From Morchella semilibera (lineage: Eukaryota > Ascomycota > Pezizomycetes > Pezizales > Morchellaceae), in NCBI GenBank assembly GCA_009192285.1, contig WBVU01000012.1, positions 1,550,001 to 1,614,000 on the forward strand: DNA of 64,000 nt. Reading direction: 5' to 3'. Positions 55,072 through 64,000 of the stretch are shown piece by piece. The position numbers and the translations under genes are program-made. Every line of letters begins with the position of its first letter. The stretch's first letter is position 1. The notes under the pieces are model-generated. The model did not search any database. It was given only the letters and a program-made list of their open reading frames with translations, and was not told the origin of the DNA.

Positions 55072-56317
55072 ATGCTGCAGTCGCAGCAGATGTTTGGCCA
55101 TCAGCAGCACTTTGCCCATCCTGACCAAAGTAACTGGCATCATGCCCAGCAACATGTCCAGCAACAACAGCAGCAACAACAACACTCTCAACAGCAACAA
55201 TTCGGTTTACAAGGTCGATCATCACTAGCAACACCTTCTGGCCCCTCACCCGCTCCTAGTTCAAACATGGGCATGATGGGTCAAGGCAATAGACATACTA
55301 CAGATGAAGACTTAAAGGTGTACCAATGGATTGCAGAGTTAATGCAGGGGGGGAACAGGGAGACAGCCTTGCTAGAACTGAGCAAGAAGAGAGAGCAGGT
55401 GGATGACCTAGCACTGATATTGTGGCATTCTGTTGGTATGATTTACCCAATCAGGACATAGACGTGTCGGTGCGACTTACAGTCAATATAAATTTATTTA
55501 GGCGTAATGACCGCACTTCTTCAAGAAATAATCTCGGTTTACCCGCTACTCATGCCCTCCAGCTTGACAGCTGCTGCCTCAAACCGTGTCTGCAATGCAC
55601 TCGCTTTACTCCAGTGTGTAGCATCTCATAATGAGACCAGGGCTCTTTTTTTGAATGGTTTGTTCAAGGCTCCTCGAACTGTTTCATTTCTATTTAAACA
55701 CTCATTCACTCCGGGAAACAGCACATATTCCACTATTCCTCTACCCTTTTTTGAATACTACATCCAAGTCCCGCCCCTTTGAGTACCTTCGACTCACCTC
55801 TCTCGGCGTCATCGGTGCACTGGTCAAAAATGACAATACCGACGTTATTAACTTTCTCTTAAGCACGGAAATCATCCCTTTATGCCTTAGGATCATGGAG
55901 ACGGGCTCGGAGTTATCGAAGACGGTTGCCATTTTCATTGTTCAGAAGATCCTTCTAGATGATATGGGACTTGCGTACATCTGCCAGACATATGAACGTT
56001 TCTATGCAGTCGGTACCGTCCTTAGTAACATGGTCACCCAGCTAGTCGAGCAGCAGACTGTGAGGCTTTTGAAACATGTTGTGAGATGTTTTCTCCGGTA
56101 AGCTATAGTAATTAACTATTATTCTCCAGTCGCCCTTTTGACTAATGCCGTTTCCAATAGATTAAGTGATAACCCCCGTGCTCGTGAGGCTTTGCGTCAG
56201 TGTCTCCCGGAGCCCCTTCGTGATGCTACCTTTTCGTCTGTCTTGCGCGACGATGCTGCCACAAAACGATGCCTAGCGCAACTCTTAATCAACCTATCCG
56301 ATTGTGTTGTCGAATAA
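55072..56317 (+). CDS. caf40: CCR4-NOT complex subunit Caf40/Rcd1 (CNOT9)
   Basis: Four exons (55072-55435, 55502-55657, 55722-56097, 56161-56317) give 350 residues. Caf40/CNOT9 is a cytoplasmic armadillo-repeat scaffold that links the CCR4-NOT deadenylase to mRNA-binding partners. After a Gln/His-rich N-terminus (residues ~23-43, nearly all Gln) comes the conserved core: [97 protein letters not shown] and a C-terminal [10 protein letters not shown]. Introns are 63-66 nt, phases agree, and intron 3 has GACTAATG before its acceptor. The start ATG precedes [11 protein letters not shown]; upstream in-frame codons lack another ATG. Confidence 0.95.
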
Positions 56318-57590
56318 TTTATTCCTTACTAGACGTAGTCTTTCTATTCACCAGGCCAGAAGTTCTTTCTGGGACCAATTTTTCGGCATATAAACCTTTT
56401 AAACGTATGAATACCATGGTTCAATAATAACTGTGCGGGTTACAGAATGTGCGGGAAGGTGATATTTTATTAGCAGTGCTCTGGAGTGCCCCACAGGATT
56501 TCTTTATTTCCTTTTCTTGTGCTTTGACTGGTGTTCTTGGGTGGAAAATGGATATAAGGGGTGAGATTAATACCCCCCCGATTATATATTAAACTTTGGT
56601 GTCATTGTTTCTCGGGTGCTTGCACTGGTTTTTCCCTCTTCCCTCCTGGTCAGATCATTGACTATGTGCAATTTTGCTACGAGTTCAGAGTCTTTGTATC
56701 ACTGATGTATTCTTGCTTGTTTTTCCATGTGGATCTTTCCTTTATTCCCTCGAGCCTATCGATATCTACTGTATATACTCTAAAAGTCACCTATTTTTTG
56801 TTCGTAGCTGTATCTTTTTTCCTTTTTCTTTTTTACGAATGCTTTATAAAAGAGGGGAATCCCCAGAGGATAATAGGGTATGCTTGATATGATAGTTAAA
56901 TGTAAATTATTAATGACTGGAGCTGTGCCTTGCATCAGAGGAGCATAATTTAAAAAAAAAAACCCCCTTAGCCAGCACCCAAAACAAAACTACATGCAGC
57001 TGTAAGCCCTAACCACGGCCACAATGCTTGCTGGCCATTAGGTCAAGTATCCGAGTGTACCGAGTGTGCATGTTAAATACCGAGACGCCCGGGTCGATTG
57101 GTTGAGATTTATGGGTGCCACGAGTGGCGCCTGCCTGGGGCCAATAGCTGCTGACGCCGAGCCAGTAATTTGTGTGAGGGAAAGAAATACGGGGACACCC
57201 CCACGAGTGGGCAGGGGTTTCCCGCCCACAAACAGGTACTTCAACGACGAACATCAACAATTATATACATATATGAATCTAATATCTAGTAGCATGTCCC
57301 CCAGCAACGATAACTGCTTTCAGTCTTCTAGGCATACTCCTTATTAGTCCATCTAGTGTACAGTCACGTTGGGTCTTTTGACGAAACGGGAGGAATGGCG
57401 AACCAGGGTATAAATGTGGCTTTAGGTGTTGGATGTGGCTAATACTATGTAAAATGGGCTATAATATTATAATAATGAAAAATGATAAGAGAATAAGAGA
57501 AAGCTATTAATATGTTTACGCGTGTTTTCGGTTTCTGTTTGTTTACCATCTACTGCAATTAAACTCAATCCCAAACCAAACACCGAACAT
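56318..57590. other. Intergenic region downstream of the Caf40 gene
   Basis: 3' untranslated and flanking DNA, with an A10 run followed by CCCCC near 56950. A GC-richer block at 57060-57240 contains CCCACGAGTGGG-like short inverted repeats. Nothing definable is seen. Confidence 0.4.
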
Positions 57591-57913
57591 GCCCCAACCA
57601 ACGTAACCTCCATCTCTCGATCACAGTTGTGAATACACAAGAAACGAACGCCTGATACTTGCCCGCAGTCATTATTATGCTGAATTAAGAAGCTATGAAG
57701 AAGATTCCTCAAATCAAAACAAACCGATGGTAAATCAATTGGCAAAGTTATACAATATTCCAGAAGCAACCCTACGAAGACATATCAAAAACCCCAGACA
57801 AAAAACTCGTGAAGAAGCACATATAGAACAACAATTACTATCGGCAGAAGAAGAGACAATTCTGGTTCAACGTCTATTTCTACTTGACGATTTCAACATA
57901 CCAGCCAACCGCG

Positions 57914-58455
57914 TTTCATGGATACGCTAGGACGGGAGGACTGGAGTGATTGGCGGGGATGGGATTATTGTAAGTTGAGAGGCGGGGATGAGTCAGAATA
58001 GGTTCTATGGGTTTCCGTTACGCAGGATTATGAGTCATGGTTGGGGTTACGCGAGGATATGAGTCAGGCTTGGCTCCGGAATACTGGGTATATAAGGGAG
58101 GCAACGGCGCCTACTCCCGTACTTTCTTTCTTTTCCTTTTCTCTTCACGCAACGTCTTCTGTAACTAGTATTCAATATACTTTATAGTCTCTACTTCTTC
58201 AGTGACTATCGCTGCCCGTTTAATTTCTTCCCCATACCTCCCTCATACATCAGCAAACTCAACTTGTGACTGTAGTCTCCCAACAGTCTCCCAGGTCTCC
58301 TGAGAGTCTCCTGAGACCCCTGGATATTTTCTGAGTCTCCTGAGGCTCAGGAGACATTAGGAGACAAATGAAGTCTTGCTGATGTACTTGGGTCGTATCG
58401 TTGTCAACACTCGTGCCCTGTGGAACAAAGCTACACTGCCGCCCCCTCCTTGAAA
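57914..58455 (+). mobile_element. Solo LTR, family E, with nested short element
   Basis: TTTCATGGAT...CCTTGAAA with exact duplication CCGCG (57909-57913, 58456-58460). TATATAAG near 58089 and a TTTCTTTCTTTTCC run suggest the promoter. Confidence 0.9.
58248..58384 (+). mobile_element. CATCAGCAA short element, copy 23
   Basis: A 137-bp copy in LTR E, with TA on both sides. Confidence 0.92.
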
Positions 58456-59147
58456 CCGCGTTCAAATGATGGACCTCGCACATGCTATATTGCATAGACG
58501 ATTGCCCAATTATAAGATTGGTAAAGATTGGTTTTATCGATTTCTATCGAGGCATAAAGAATGCCGCTACCTAGTAGTTAAATCTATCTGCACGAGCAGG
58601 GCAAACGCGGTTAATTGGAGAAGGTATAATGGATTATTATATCAAACGCAAGTCTTGAAAATGATACTGATAATATGTTTGCTTGTAGCTCAAATATACT
58701 ATCAAAAAATACGAAATAAAAGAACAAAATACATACAACCTTGACGAATCCAGTTTTATCCTTGGCGCTGGAGATGATGTAAGGCGTATTTGTCGAAATA
58801 TTCGACAAAATTCAGTATTTTAAGAGTTTAAGAATCGAGAATCGTGCAGCGTAGTAGAATCAATTGCTACCGACGGATTTAGTGTTACACCACTAATAAT
58901 ATTCAAGGGAATGAATCACTTAGCTGGCTGGTTCCGAAATCCTAAAGCTGAAGACTGGTGGTATGGGTATTCGCCAAAAGGATATAATACGACACAGCTA
59001 TGTTTTGAATATCTTCAATTAATTTTTGAACCGGAAACTCGTGATCGATAAGTATGATGTAATATCACCAGTATAATGTGGATTTAACTCATACTAATAT
59101 ATATTTTAGAGCAAACGGAGATTGGAGATTGTTAATTTTTGATGGAT

Positions 59148-59735
59148 TGTTACGGAGCAACACGGAGACAACAAACAAGAGAGCCGAGGTACACAACCGA
59201 GGCAGGAACAAGGACGAGGACGAGGGACGAGAATAAGGAACTTAACCGAGGAGCAGAGTTGTAGGGCAGAGGGTCCAGATGGCCTCTCTGACGAAAACGT
59301 GGAGACGAAGATACCAGTAGATGATACGTACCACTGTCATAAACTATGGACGAAGCGAGGCGAGACGAGGACGAGGCGAGACGAGGGCGAAGCAAAGCGA
59401 GGACAAGACGAGATACGATGGAGAACCCACTAGGGTCTTGGCGAAGGTTATGGTTATGACGTTGTATATTCAGAACTAAGAACACAAGGCAAAACGAAAC
59501 TAAACCGTAGGGTTGATAACAGGAAGAACACGTAAGGAAAGAAAGAGAAAGAAAAGAACAAAGGGAAGATCCGTAGCAACATATATATACCCCTCCTAAT
59601 CCCTGTACAGTCATGACTCATAACATCGTGTAACGGAAACCCATAAAAACTCCAAAAACCCAAAAGAAACCTTATACCCGAAAACCTATTCTCCCATATC
59701 CTCCTCCTCCGCGAAGTCCGTGGTACGCCGTGATA
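59148..59735 (-). mobile_element. Solo LTR, family B
   Basis: Reads TGTTACGG...GCCGTGATA on + with exact duplication TGGAT (59143-59147, 59736-59740). It interrupts the second catalytic Asp region of the pogo-like transposase. Confidence 0.93.
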
Positions 59736-60728
59736 TGGATATGAGTCTCATATGCAGCTTGGGATTGTTGAATTTTGCTTGGATAACAAGGTTATTCCTA
59801 TGTGTTTACCATCACATACATCGCATGTGCTGCAACCTTTGGACGTAAGTGTATTTGGACCGCTGAAGAAACATTACAGGCAGGAAGTTACCGAATTCCG
59901 CAAATTGGTAACCAAAAATACCTTCCCAAACCTATTAGCAAAGGCTAGAATGAAAGCTTTCTCCGTTTCAAATATTCAATCTGGGTTTCGAGCAACAGGA
60001 ATATATCCATATAATCCTAATATTATATTGAGTACTTTAACACCTCCTGAAAATCCCGACGCATTAGATCAAATGAGCAATCATATAGAAACACCATCTA
60101 TGGATTCACATTCACTTCTTACCTTCAATCCTGCAATACCAACTACACCTCGATCTGTACAAAATATTCTCAATTTTGCCCTTTCAACTCTTGATTCCAA
60201 TAGTCCACGTTCAAGCTATCAACGGAAACTATATCAAAAGTTAGCCGAAGGTAATAATGGAAATAGCGCACAAGTTGTTATGCATGAAGCTGGTGAGAGG
60301 CATCTACGAGAGATGATAATACAAAAAGAAAGAGAGGGTAAAAAAGATACACGTCACCTGAATACTCATACTGCTATTGTGTTAGAGAGAGAAACAGTTC
60401 TAGCTGAACTGAAAACAAAATGGGATAAGAAGGATCAAGAAGAGTTATGGAAGAGACAGAAGAGGGAGAGACAAAGGAGCGTAAACGGTTGTATCTCGAA
60501 CAAAAAGCCAAAGGAAGAATTGTAAAGTTAGAGGTGAGAGAACAAGAACGATTGAGGAAGGAGGAAGAAAAAGAAAGAAAGGAAAAAAAGAAATTGGAAA
60601 AGGCAATTGCTCGAGCAGAACTGTTGGAAGTAAGACAGAAACAAAAACAAGAAAGGGAGAAAGAACGAGAAAGGAAAACAGTGGAAAAACAGTCAAAAAA
60701 TACTGGTACTAGGTAACTAGATTACAAA

Positions 60729-62420
60729 CTAATTACTATTTTTTTCCTTGATTTTTTTCCCACTCTTTACCTTCTCTTTCTCTTCCAATCTCTTGCGTTT
60801 CCTAGCAACTGGTCCACCTTTCCCAACCTTCTTATCCTCTCGCTTCTTGAAATCAAAAACACTCTTATGATAAAATAAATCAATAGAGTTTCTGGTACCG
60901 GATTGGATTGGTGTAACATTGTGAGAAATTAATGAGCCAAAAAAGAATAGGACATCTCCAGGCCGAAGGTCAAACCGAAGTCTCTATTTCCATAAAACTA
61001 AATCACCACCAACCCAATCGTCAGTTTCATTATGAGTTTTGAAGGGGAGAACACAATTGTAAGCACGGTAGTAATCTTTGACGTCCCGATGGATACTTGA
61101 TTTCTTGTCTTTGTTGAGTCCCAAATTGATTGCAAGACCAGGCCAAGCATCGCACATATATTTGAAGTCGTTAGGGAGATATTTCTTTGGCCCGATAAAC
61201 TTTTGGTACATGTTGGGAGATAGTATACGTAGGGTATCGGTAAGGCTGTTGAAGAGTTTTTGATTGGCTTGGATGAATACTTCAGAATCGGGAAGCTATT
61301 CACGGTATTCAGAGCTCTTCATACTTAATTGACTATAATCTGCCCAAAGAGCATAATGACGATGGTCGAAAACTCCACGTACAGTTTCAGGAGCTTGGTT
61401 TTGAAGGAGTCAGGAGGCTGTAGATGAGAGTGTATCGATAAGGGTAGTATCATGGAGTGGGAATCGGTAGGCAAGGACGTTGCCATTGTTGTCAAGGATT
61501 TGTACTGGATGTGGGGTGCTAGGAACGATTTTGAAGTTGGGGGTTTTTCTGTCGTCATAAGAGGGAACTTCTTTAGCCTTTTTAAGGGCTTTCAAATCAT
61601 TGTAGTTAAGGTGGGCGTGTATGGTTTCAATTCCAGCTTCACTATCATCCCACCTCTTAAGGATGCGTTTGATTCCATATTTGTAACCACAGCTGAAGGT
61701 ATAGTATTTGTCTTTAAAGATTTCATTTTTAAGAAAGAAGTTGTGACGGAGTAACCTGACGCAAAGAAGAAGATGACAATGATGACGCAGAAGAACTCGA
61801 GGAGCACAGTTTTGGGACGAGGAGACTGACGAAGACAGAGGCAACACCGGGCAGGCACAAGCACAGGCACCGGCGAAGGCAAAGGCAAGGACAAGAGCAC
61901 AAGGGCACAGAGCAGGGAGAGTGAGGAGCAGATGGACCTCAACGAGAACGATGAGAGATGCTATGAGTTTCTCCTCGTCTGAGGATCAAGTATTTAGTAC
62001 GAGAGGCTATGGCTTGGAAGTAGAAATAGATTCGTATGTACCGAGATGACAGGAAGACGAGACAGAGAGAAAAGAAAAAAAGAACTAAGGAAAATATCTA
62101 TCCCCGCTATTTAACACACCTTCTCCACTAGTCCGCTATGACTCACACTTTCACTCATAGAACCTCATAGAAACCCGTCGCTACCACACCTCGTAATCCT
62201 TCCCACCATCTCGGCTATTCTACATTACCAATCCATCACGCCATCGAACCTCCTAGAACCCAATGACGACAACCTCCACCTCGTACTCCCGCTCTCGCTT
62301 AACATTTCCCTAACAACCACAACCGTACATCGCCTACCAAACTGTCGGAACCAATGCCAAGACGCCGGGACAGAAGTCAACTCGAGAGTCAAGGACTTTG
62401 AAATACTGGTGAGCCGCCAT
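60729..62420 (-). pseudogene. TET/JBP-like 2-oxoglutarate/Fe(II) dioxygenase gene, hit by a solo LTR
   Basis: The frame begins MAAHQYFKVLDSRVDFF (62420), is interrupted by a family-A LTR (61742-62372, duplication GAAGT) and resumes FFLKNEIFKDKYYTF down to 60729. Leaving out the LTR and one duplication gives exactly 352 codons in one frame. The C-terminal half shows a double-stranded beta-helix dioxygenase: the metal-binding HRD (SSIHRDVKDYYRAYN, His at 61089-61091), GGDLVLW, LRPGDVLFFFGSLISHNVTP (second His, 60921-60923) and GTRNSIDLF (2-oxoglutarate Arg). The spacing resembles fungal TET/JBP proteins, which oxidise 5-methylpyrimidines, but other dioxygenase clades are possible. The tail is Lys-rich (KRKRLEEKEKV). 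Three in-frame stops (61410-61412, 61296-61298, 60984-60986) break it. It ends 12 bp from the convergent pogo-like frame. Confidence 0.72.
61742..62372 (-). mobile_element. Solo LTR, family A, in the dioxygenase gene
   Basis: TGTGACGG...CCGGGACA on + with exact duplication GAAGT (61737-61741, 62373-62377). Confidence 0.94.
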
Positions 62421-62765
62421 TGGATTTGTAGTGAGGAGAGAAGAATAAAGAACGAGAAGAGCTGGGATTTATATGGCCAGAGGTTTCGCCGCCGCCTAGG
62501 AATTGCTAAGCCTGACTGTTTCTACTCGGCAAAATTTGAGGGTTAAACACCACTCAGTGACAGAGAAATGCATTATAAACACCTGCTGTCACAGGTATTT
62601 ACTGCTTGGGACACGGCACTAATGGGACAAAGCACTACTTCCTCTAAAAATATTCATATGCAGCATAGCCGCTGAACCTAACAGAGAGGACCCTACAAAC
62701 TGAGTGGGATTTGAACCTTGACACACTTAGCAAAAGTACCGGGCCAAGGATACCTTTTACCAACT
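62421..62765. other. Region upstream of the dioxygenase gene, ending in tRNA-like promoter boxes
   Basis: It should include the promoter of the broken dioxygenase gene. Bases 62707-62717 read GGTTCAAATCC on the minus strand, a perfect polymerase III B-box. The matching A-box (TGGCGCAGTTGG) is found only when the LTR at 62766 is ignored. Confidence 0.45.
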
Positions 62766-63408
62766 TGTGACGGAGTAACCCGACGCAAAGAAGAAGATGA
62801 CAATGATGACGCAGAAAAACCCGAGGAGCACAGTCTAGAGACGAGGAGACTGACGAAGACAAGGGCAACACCGGGCGGGCACAAGCACAGGCACCGGCGA
62901 AGGCAAAGGCAAGGGCAAGGGCACAAAGACACAGAGCAGGGGAAGCGAGGACCAGATGGACCTCAACGCGAACAATGAGAAATGCTATGGGTTCCCCCTC
63001 GTCAGAGGATCGAGTATTTGGTACGAGAGGCTATGGCTTGGAATAGGAGTAGATTCCTATGTACTGAGATAACAGGAAGACGAGACAGAGAGAAAAGAAA
63101 GAAAGAACTAAGGAAAACATCCACCCCTCCTATTTAACACCTTCCCTCCACTAGTCCGCTATGACTCACACATCAGCCCATAGAATCCCATAGAAATCCA
63201 TCGCAACCACACCTCATATTCCTCCCCACCATCTTCGTTATCTATATTACAAATCTATCACGCCATAGAACCTCCTAGAATCCAATGACGACAACCTCCC
63301 TCAGCACACCCCTCCCTCGCTTAACTATTCCTAAACAATCGCGACAGCGCTTCAACTACCGAACCCTCGGGACCGATGCCAAGACGCCGGGACACAACTG
63401 CGCCAAAG
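62707..63408 (-). repeat. tRNA-derived sequence (SINE head?) split by a solo LTR
   Basis: On the minus strand an A-box TGGCGCAGTTGG and a B-box GGTTCAAATCC would be 42 bp apart before the LTR insertion; the duplication CAACT/AGTTG falls in the A-box. No acceptor stem or clear cloverleaf forms, so a tRNA-derived SINE or pseudo-tRNA is likelier than a working tRNA gene. Confidence 0.4.
62766..63394 (-). mobile_element. Solo LTR, family A
   Basis: Complete with exact duplication CAACT (62761-62765, 63395-63399). Confidence 0.94.
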
Positions 63409-63705
63409 AACAGGATGAATAATTTGTAAAACAACCCGCTCAAAAACCAACCCTCATGCAACGCCACACCCCAACCCTGTTCGTCATCCAACCCATTTCG
63501 TCAAAGGAGCCAAAGCGACTGTATCTATAATAATGTTATCCCAAGCATTCCTGATCATGACTTCAAAACATCTATATCTCATACAATGCAATAGTTTCTC
63601 CTAATTCAGTCTCTATATCTGCCCAAAGAGCTTGGATAAAATTAAGATCAAGTAATTATGGAGGCCAATCAAGAAACTCTACCTCATTGATCTCTCTATA
63701 GGGAT
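63409..63705 (-). pseudogene. Tc1/mariner-like transposase remnant
   Basis: The minus strand near 63690-63600 reads EVEFLDWPP, then LLDLNFIQALWADIETELGE, which resembles the DWPAQSPDLNPIEN-LW block around the third catalytic acid of Tc1-type transposases. The rest is full of stops. It is cut on the left in this view by LTR fragments and no TIRs are seen. Confidence 0.6.
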
Positions 63706-63857
63706 GTGACGGGCTAGGAGTAACCAGAACAGAATGTGACAGATGATAATGATGACGCAGAAGGAGTCGAGGAGTACAGCCAGGAGCAGTATGACAGAGT
63801 AACTGCGAGGCAAGGGAGTAGAAAACAATGATGACGCAAAAGGACTCGAGAAGTAGT
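63706..63857 (-). mobile_element. Family-A LTR start fragments, rearranged
   Basis: Two or three partial copies of the first ~80 bp of the LTR (TGTGACGGGC..., TATGACAGAG...) lie in a row, with GATGACGCA repeated. Confidence 0.6.
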
Positions 63858-63994
63858 CATCAGCAAGACTTCATTTGTTTCCTGATGTCTCCTGAACCTC
63901 AGGAGACTGAAAAAATATCCAGGAGTCTCAGAGCACTCTCAGGAGACCCGGGAGACTGTTGGGAGACTTCAGTCATAAGTTGAGTTTGCTGATA
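63858..63994 (-). mobile_element. CATCAGCAA short element, copy 24
   Basis: A 137-bp copy at the window end, right terminus TTTGCTGATA. The flanks GT and TC do not match. Confidence 0.85.
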
Positions 63995-64000
63995 TCGCCG

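Larger units (their letters stand above)
57591..60716 (+). mobile_element. Second pogo-like transposon relic, split by two solo LTRs
   Basis: Transposase pieces lie at about 57640-57913, 58461-59147 and 59741-60716, with a family-E LTR (57914-58455) and a family-B LTR (59148-59735) between them. Both LTRs have exact target duplications, so the coding pieces are continuous once these are set aside. No terminal inverted repeats were identified at either end. Confidence 0.78.
57640..60716 (+). pseudogene. pogo-like DDE transposase, interrupted
   Basis: Piece 1 has a psq/CENP-B helix-turn-helix (QLAKLYNIPEATLRRHIK; EEETILVQRLFLLDDFNIPA). Piece 2 begins QMMDLAHAILHRR, then IGKDWFYRFLSRHKECRYL, the core NTYNLDESSFILGAGDD (first acidic site), and FSVTPLIIFKGMNHLAGWF. 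Piece 3 carries RLLIFDGYESHMQLG (second Asp, spanning the LTR B site), CLPSHTSHVLQPLDVSVFGP (third Asp) and FRATGIYPYNP, and ends in a charged Lys/Glu-rich tail. Within piece 2 the frame changes near 58620-58690 and a few stops occur, so it is inactive. It is distinct from the element at 797-3023. Confidence 0.8.

Noticed and set aside
58620-58690. Possible intron in the second pogo-like transposase (GTATAA...TTGTAG)
   Set aside because: The splice sites are plausible, but the resulting phase does not restore the downstream frame, so a frame change is the simpler reading.
3659-62932. Many repeated minus-strand frames of the kind MRSIRSSLSLLCALVPLPLP, resembling signal peptides
   Set aside because: They are translations of the family-A LTR in its promoter region and recur at every LTR copy with different frames and ends. 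They are not genes.
2334-63994. Repeated AGGAGACT/GAGTCTCC units, at first sight CRISPR-like or satellite
   Set aside because: The units are internal to a discrete 137-bp element with TIRs and target duplications. There are no regular spacers and the genome is fungal.

Overview
The window is a gene-poor, repeat-dense stretch of fungal nuclear DNA, most likely from a filamentous ascomycete. Five host genes have 42-75 nt introns with GTA-type donors and CTAAC/CTAAT-like branch sites. The repeats are Ty3/Gypsy chromoviruses, Fot1/pogo transposons, and a very abundant short non-autonomous element. The load of nested LTR elements would suit a truffle-like Pezizomycete, but the sequence does not prove that.

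Host islands. (1) 19.6-24.5 kb holds a small unknown coiled-coil protein (+), a LETM1/Mdm38-type mitochondrial inner-membrane protein (-, four exons) and a thioredoxin reductase (-, six exons including a 7-nt microexon, with one apparent frameshift). (2) 33.8-35.2 kb holds a single-exon protein with a PD-(D/E)XK-like core and a truncated paralogue beside it. (3) 50.3-56.3 kb holds a Kin1/MARK-type polarity kinase (+, three exons) and the CCR4-NOT subunit Caf40/Rcd1 (+, four exons). (4) Two further genes were hit by elements: a Myb/SANT-like domain gene truncated at 18.7 kb, and a TET/JBP-like dioxygenase gene at 60.7-62.4 kb that carries a solo LTR near its start and three in-frame stops.

Mobile layer. 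Two large chromoviruses of one family (A) lie head to tail on the minus strand at 3.7-17.9 kb. A second chromovirus (B-like) lies on the plus strand at 27.5-32.5 kb and has a long uninterrupted pol. About twenty further family-A LTRs, mostly solo or cut, fill 26-27 kb, 36-47 kb and 61.7-63.9 kb. Solo LTRs of four other families (B, C, D, E) sit inside them or inside transposons, most with exact 5-bp target duplications. These four families do not begin TG or end CA in the usual paired way. A sixth family (F) has conventional ends. A pogo-like transposon with 25-bp terminal repeats and TA duplications (797-3023) sits inside an older Fot1-like copy. A second pogo-like relic (57.6-60.7 kb) is split by two solo LTRs.

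The most striking element is a ~137-bp repeat with ends CATCAGCAA...TTGCTGATG, present about 25 times. It has landed in nearly every other repeat and once inside itself, and 15 copies are flanked by exact 2-bp duplications of varied sequence. It is the best candidate here for an undescribed mobile family.
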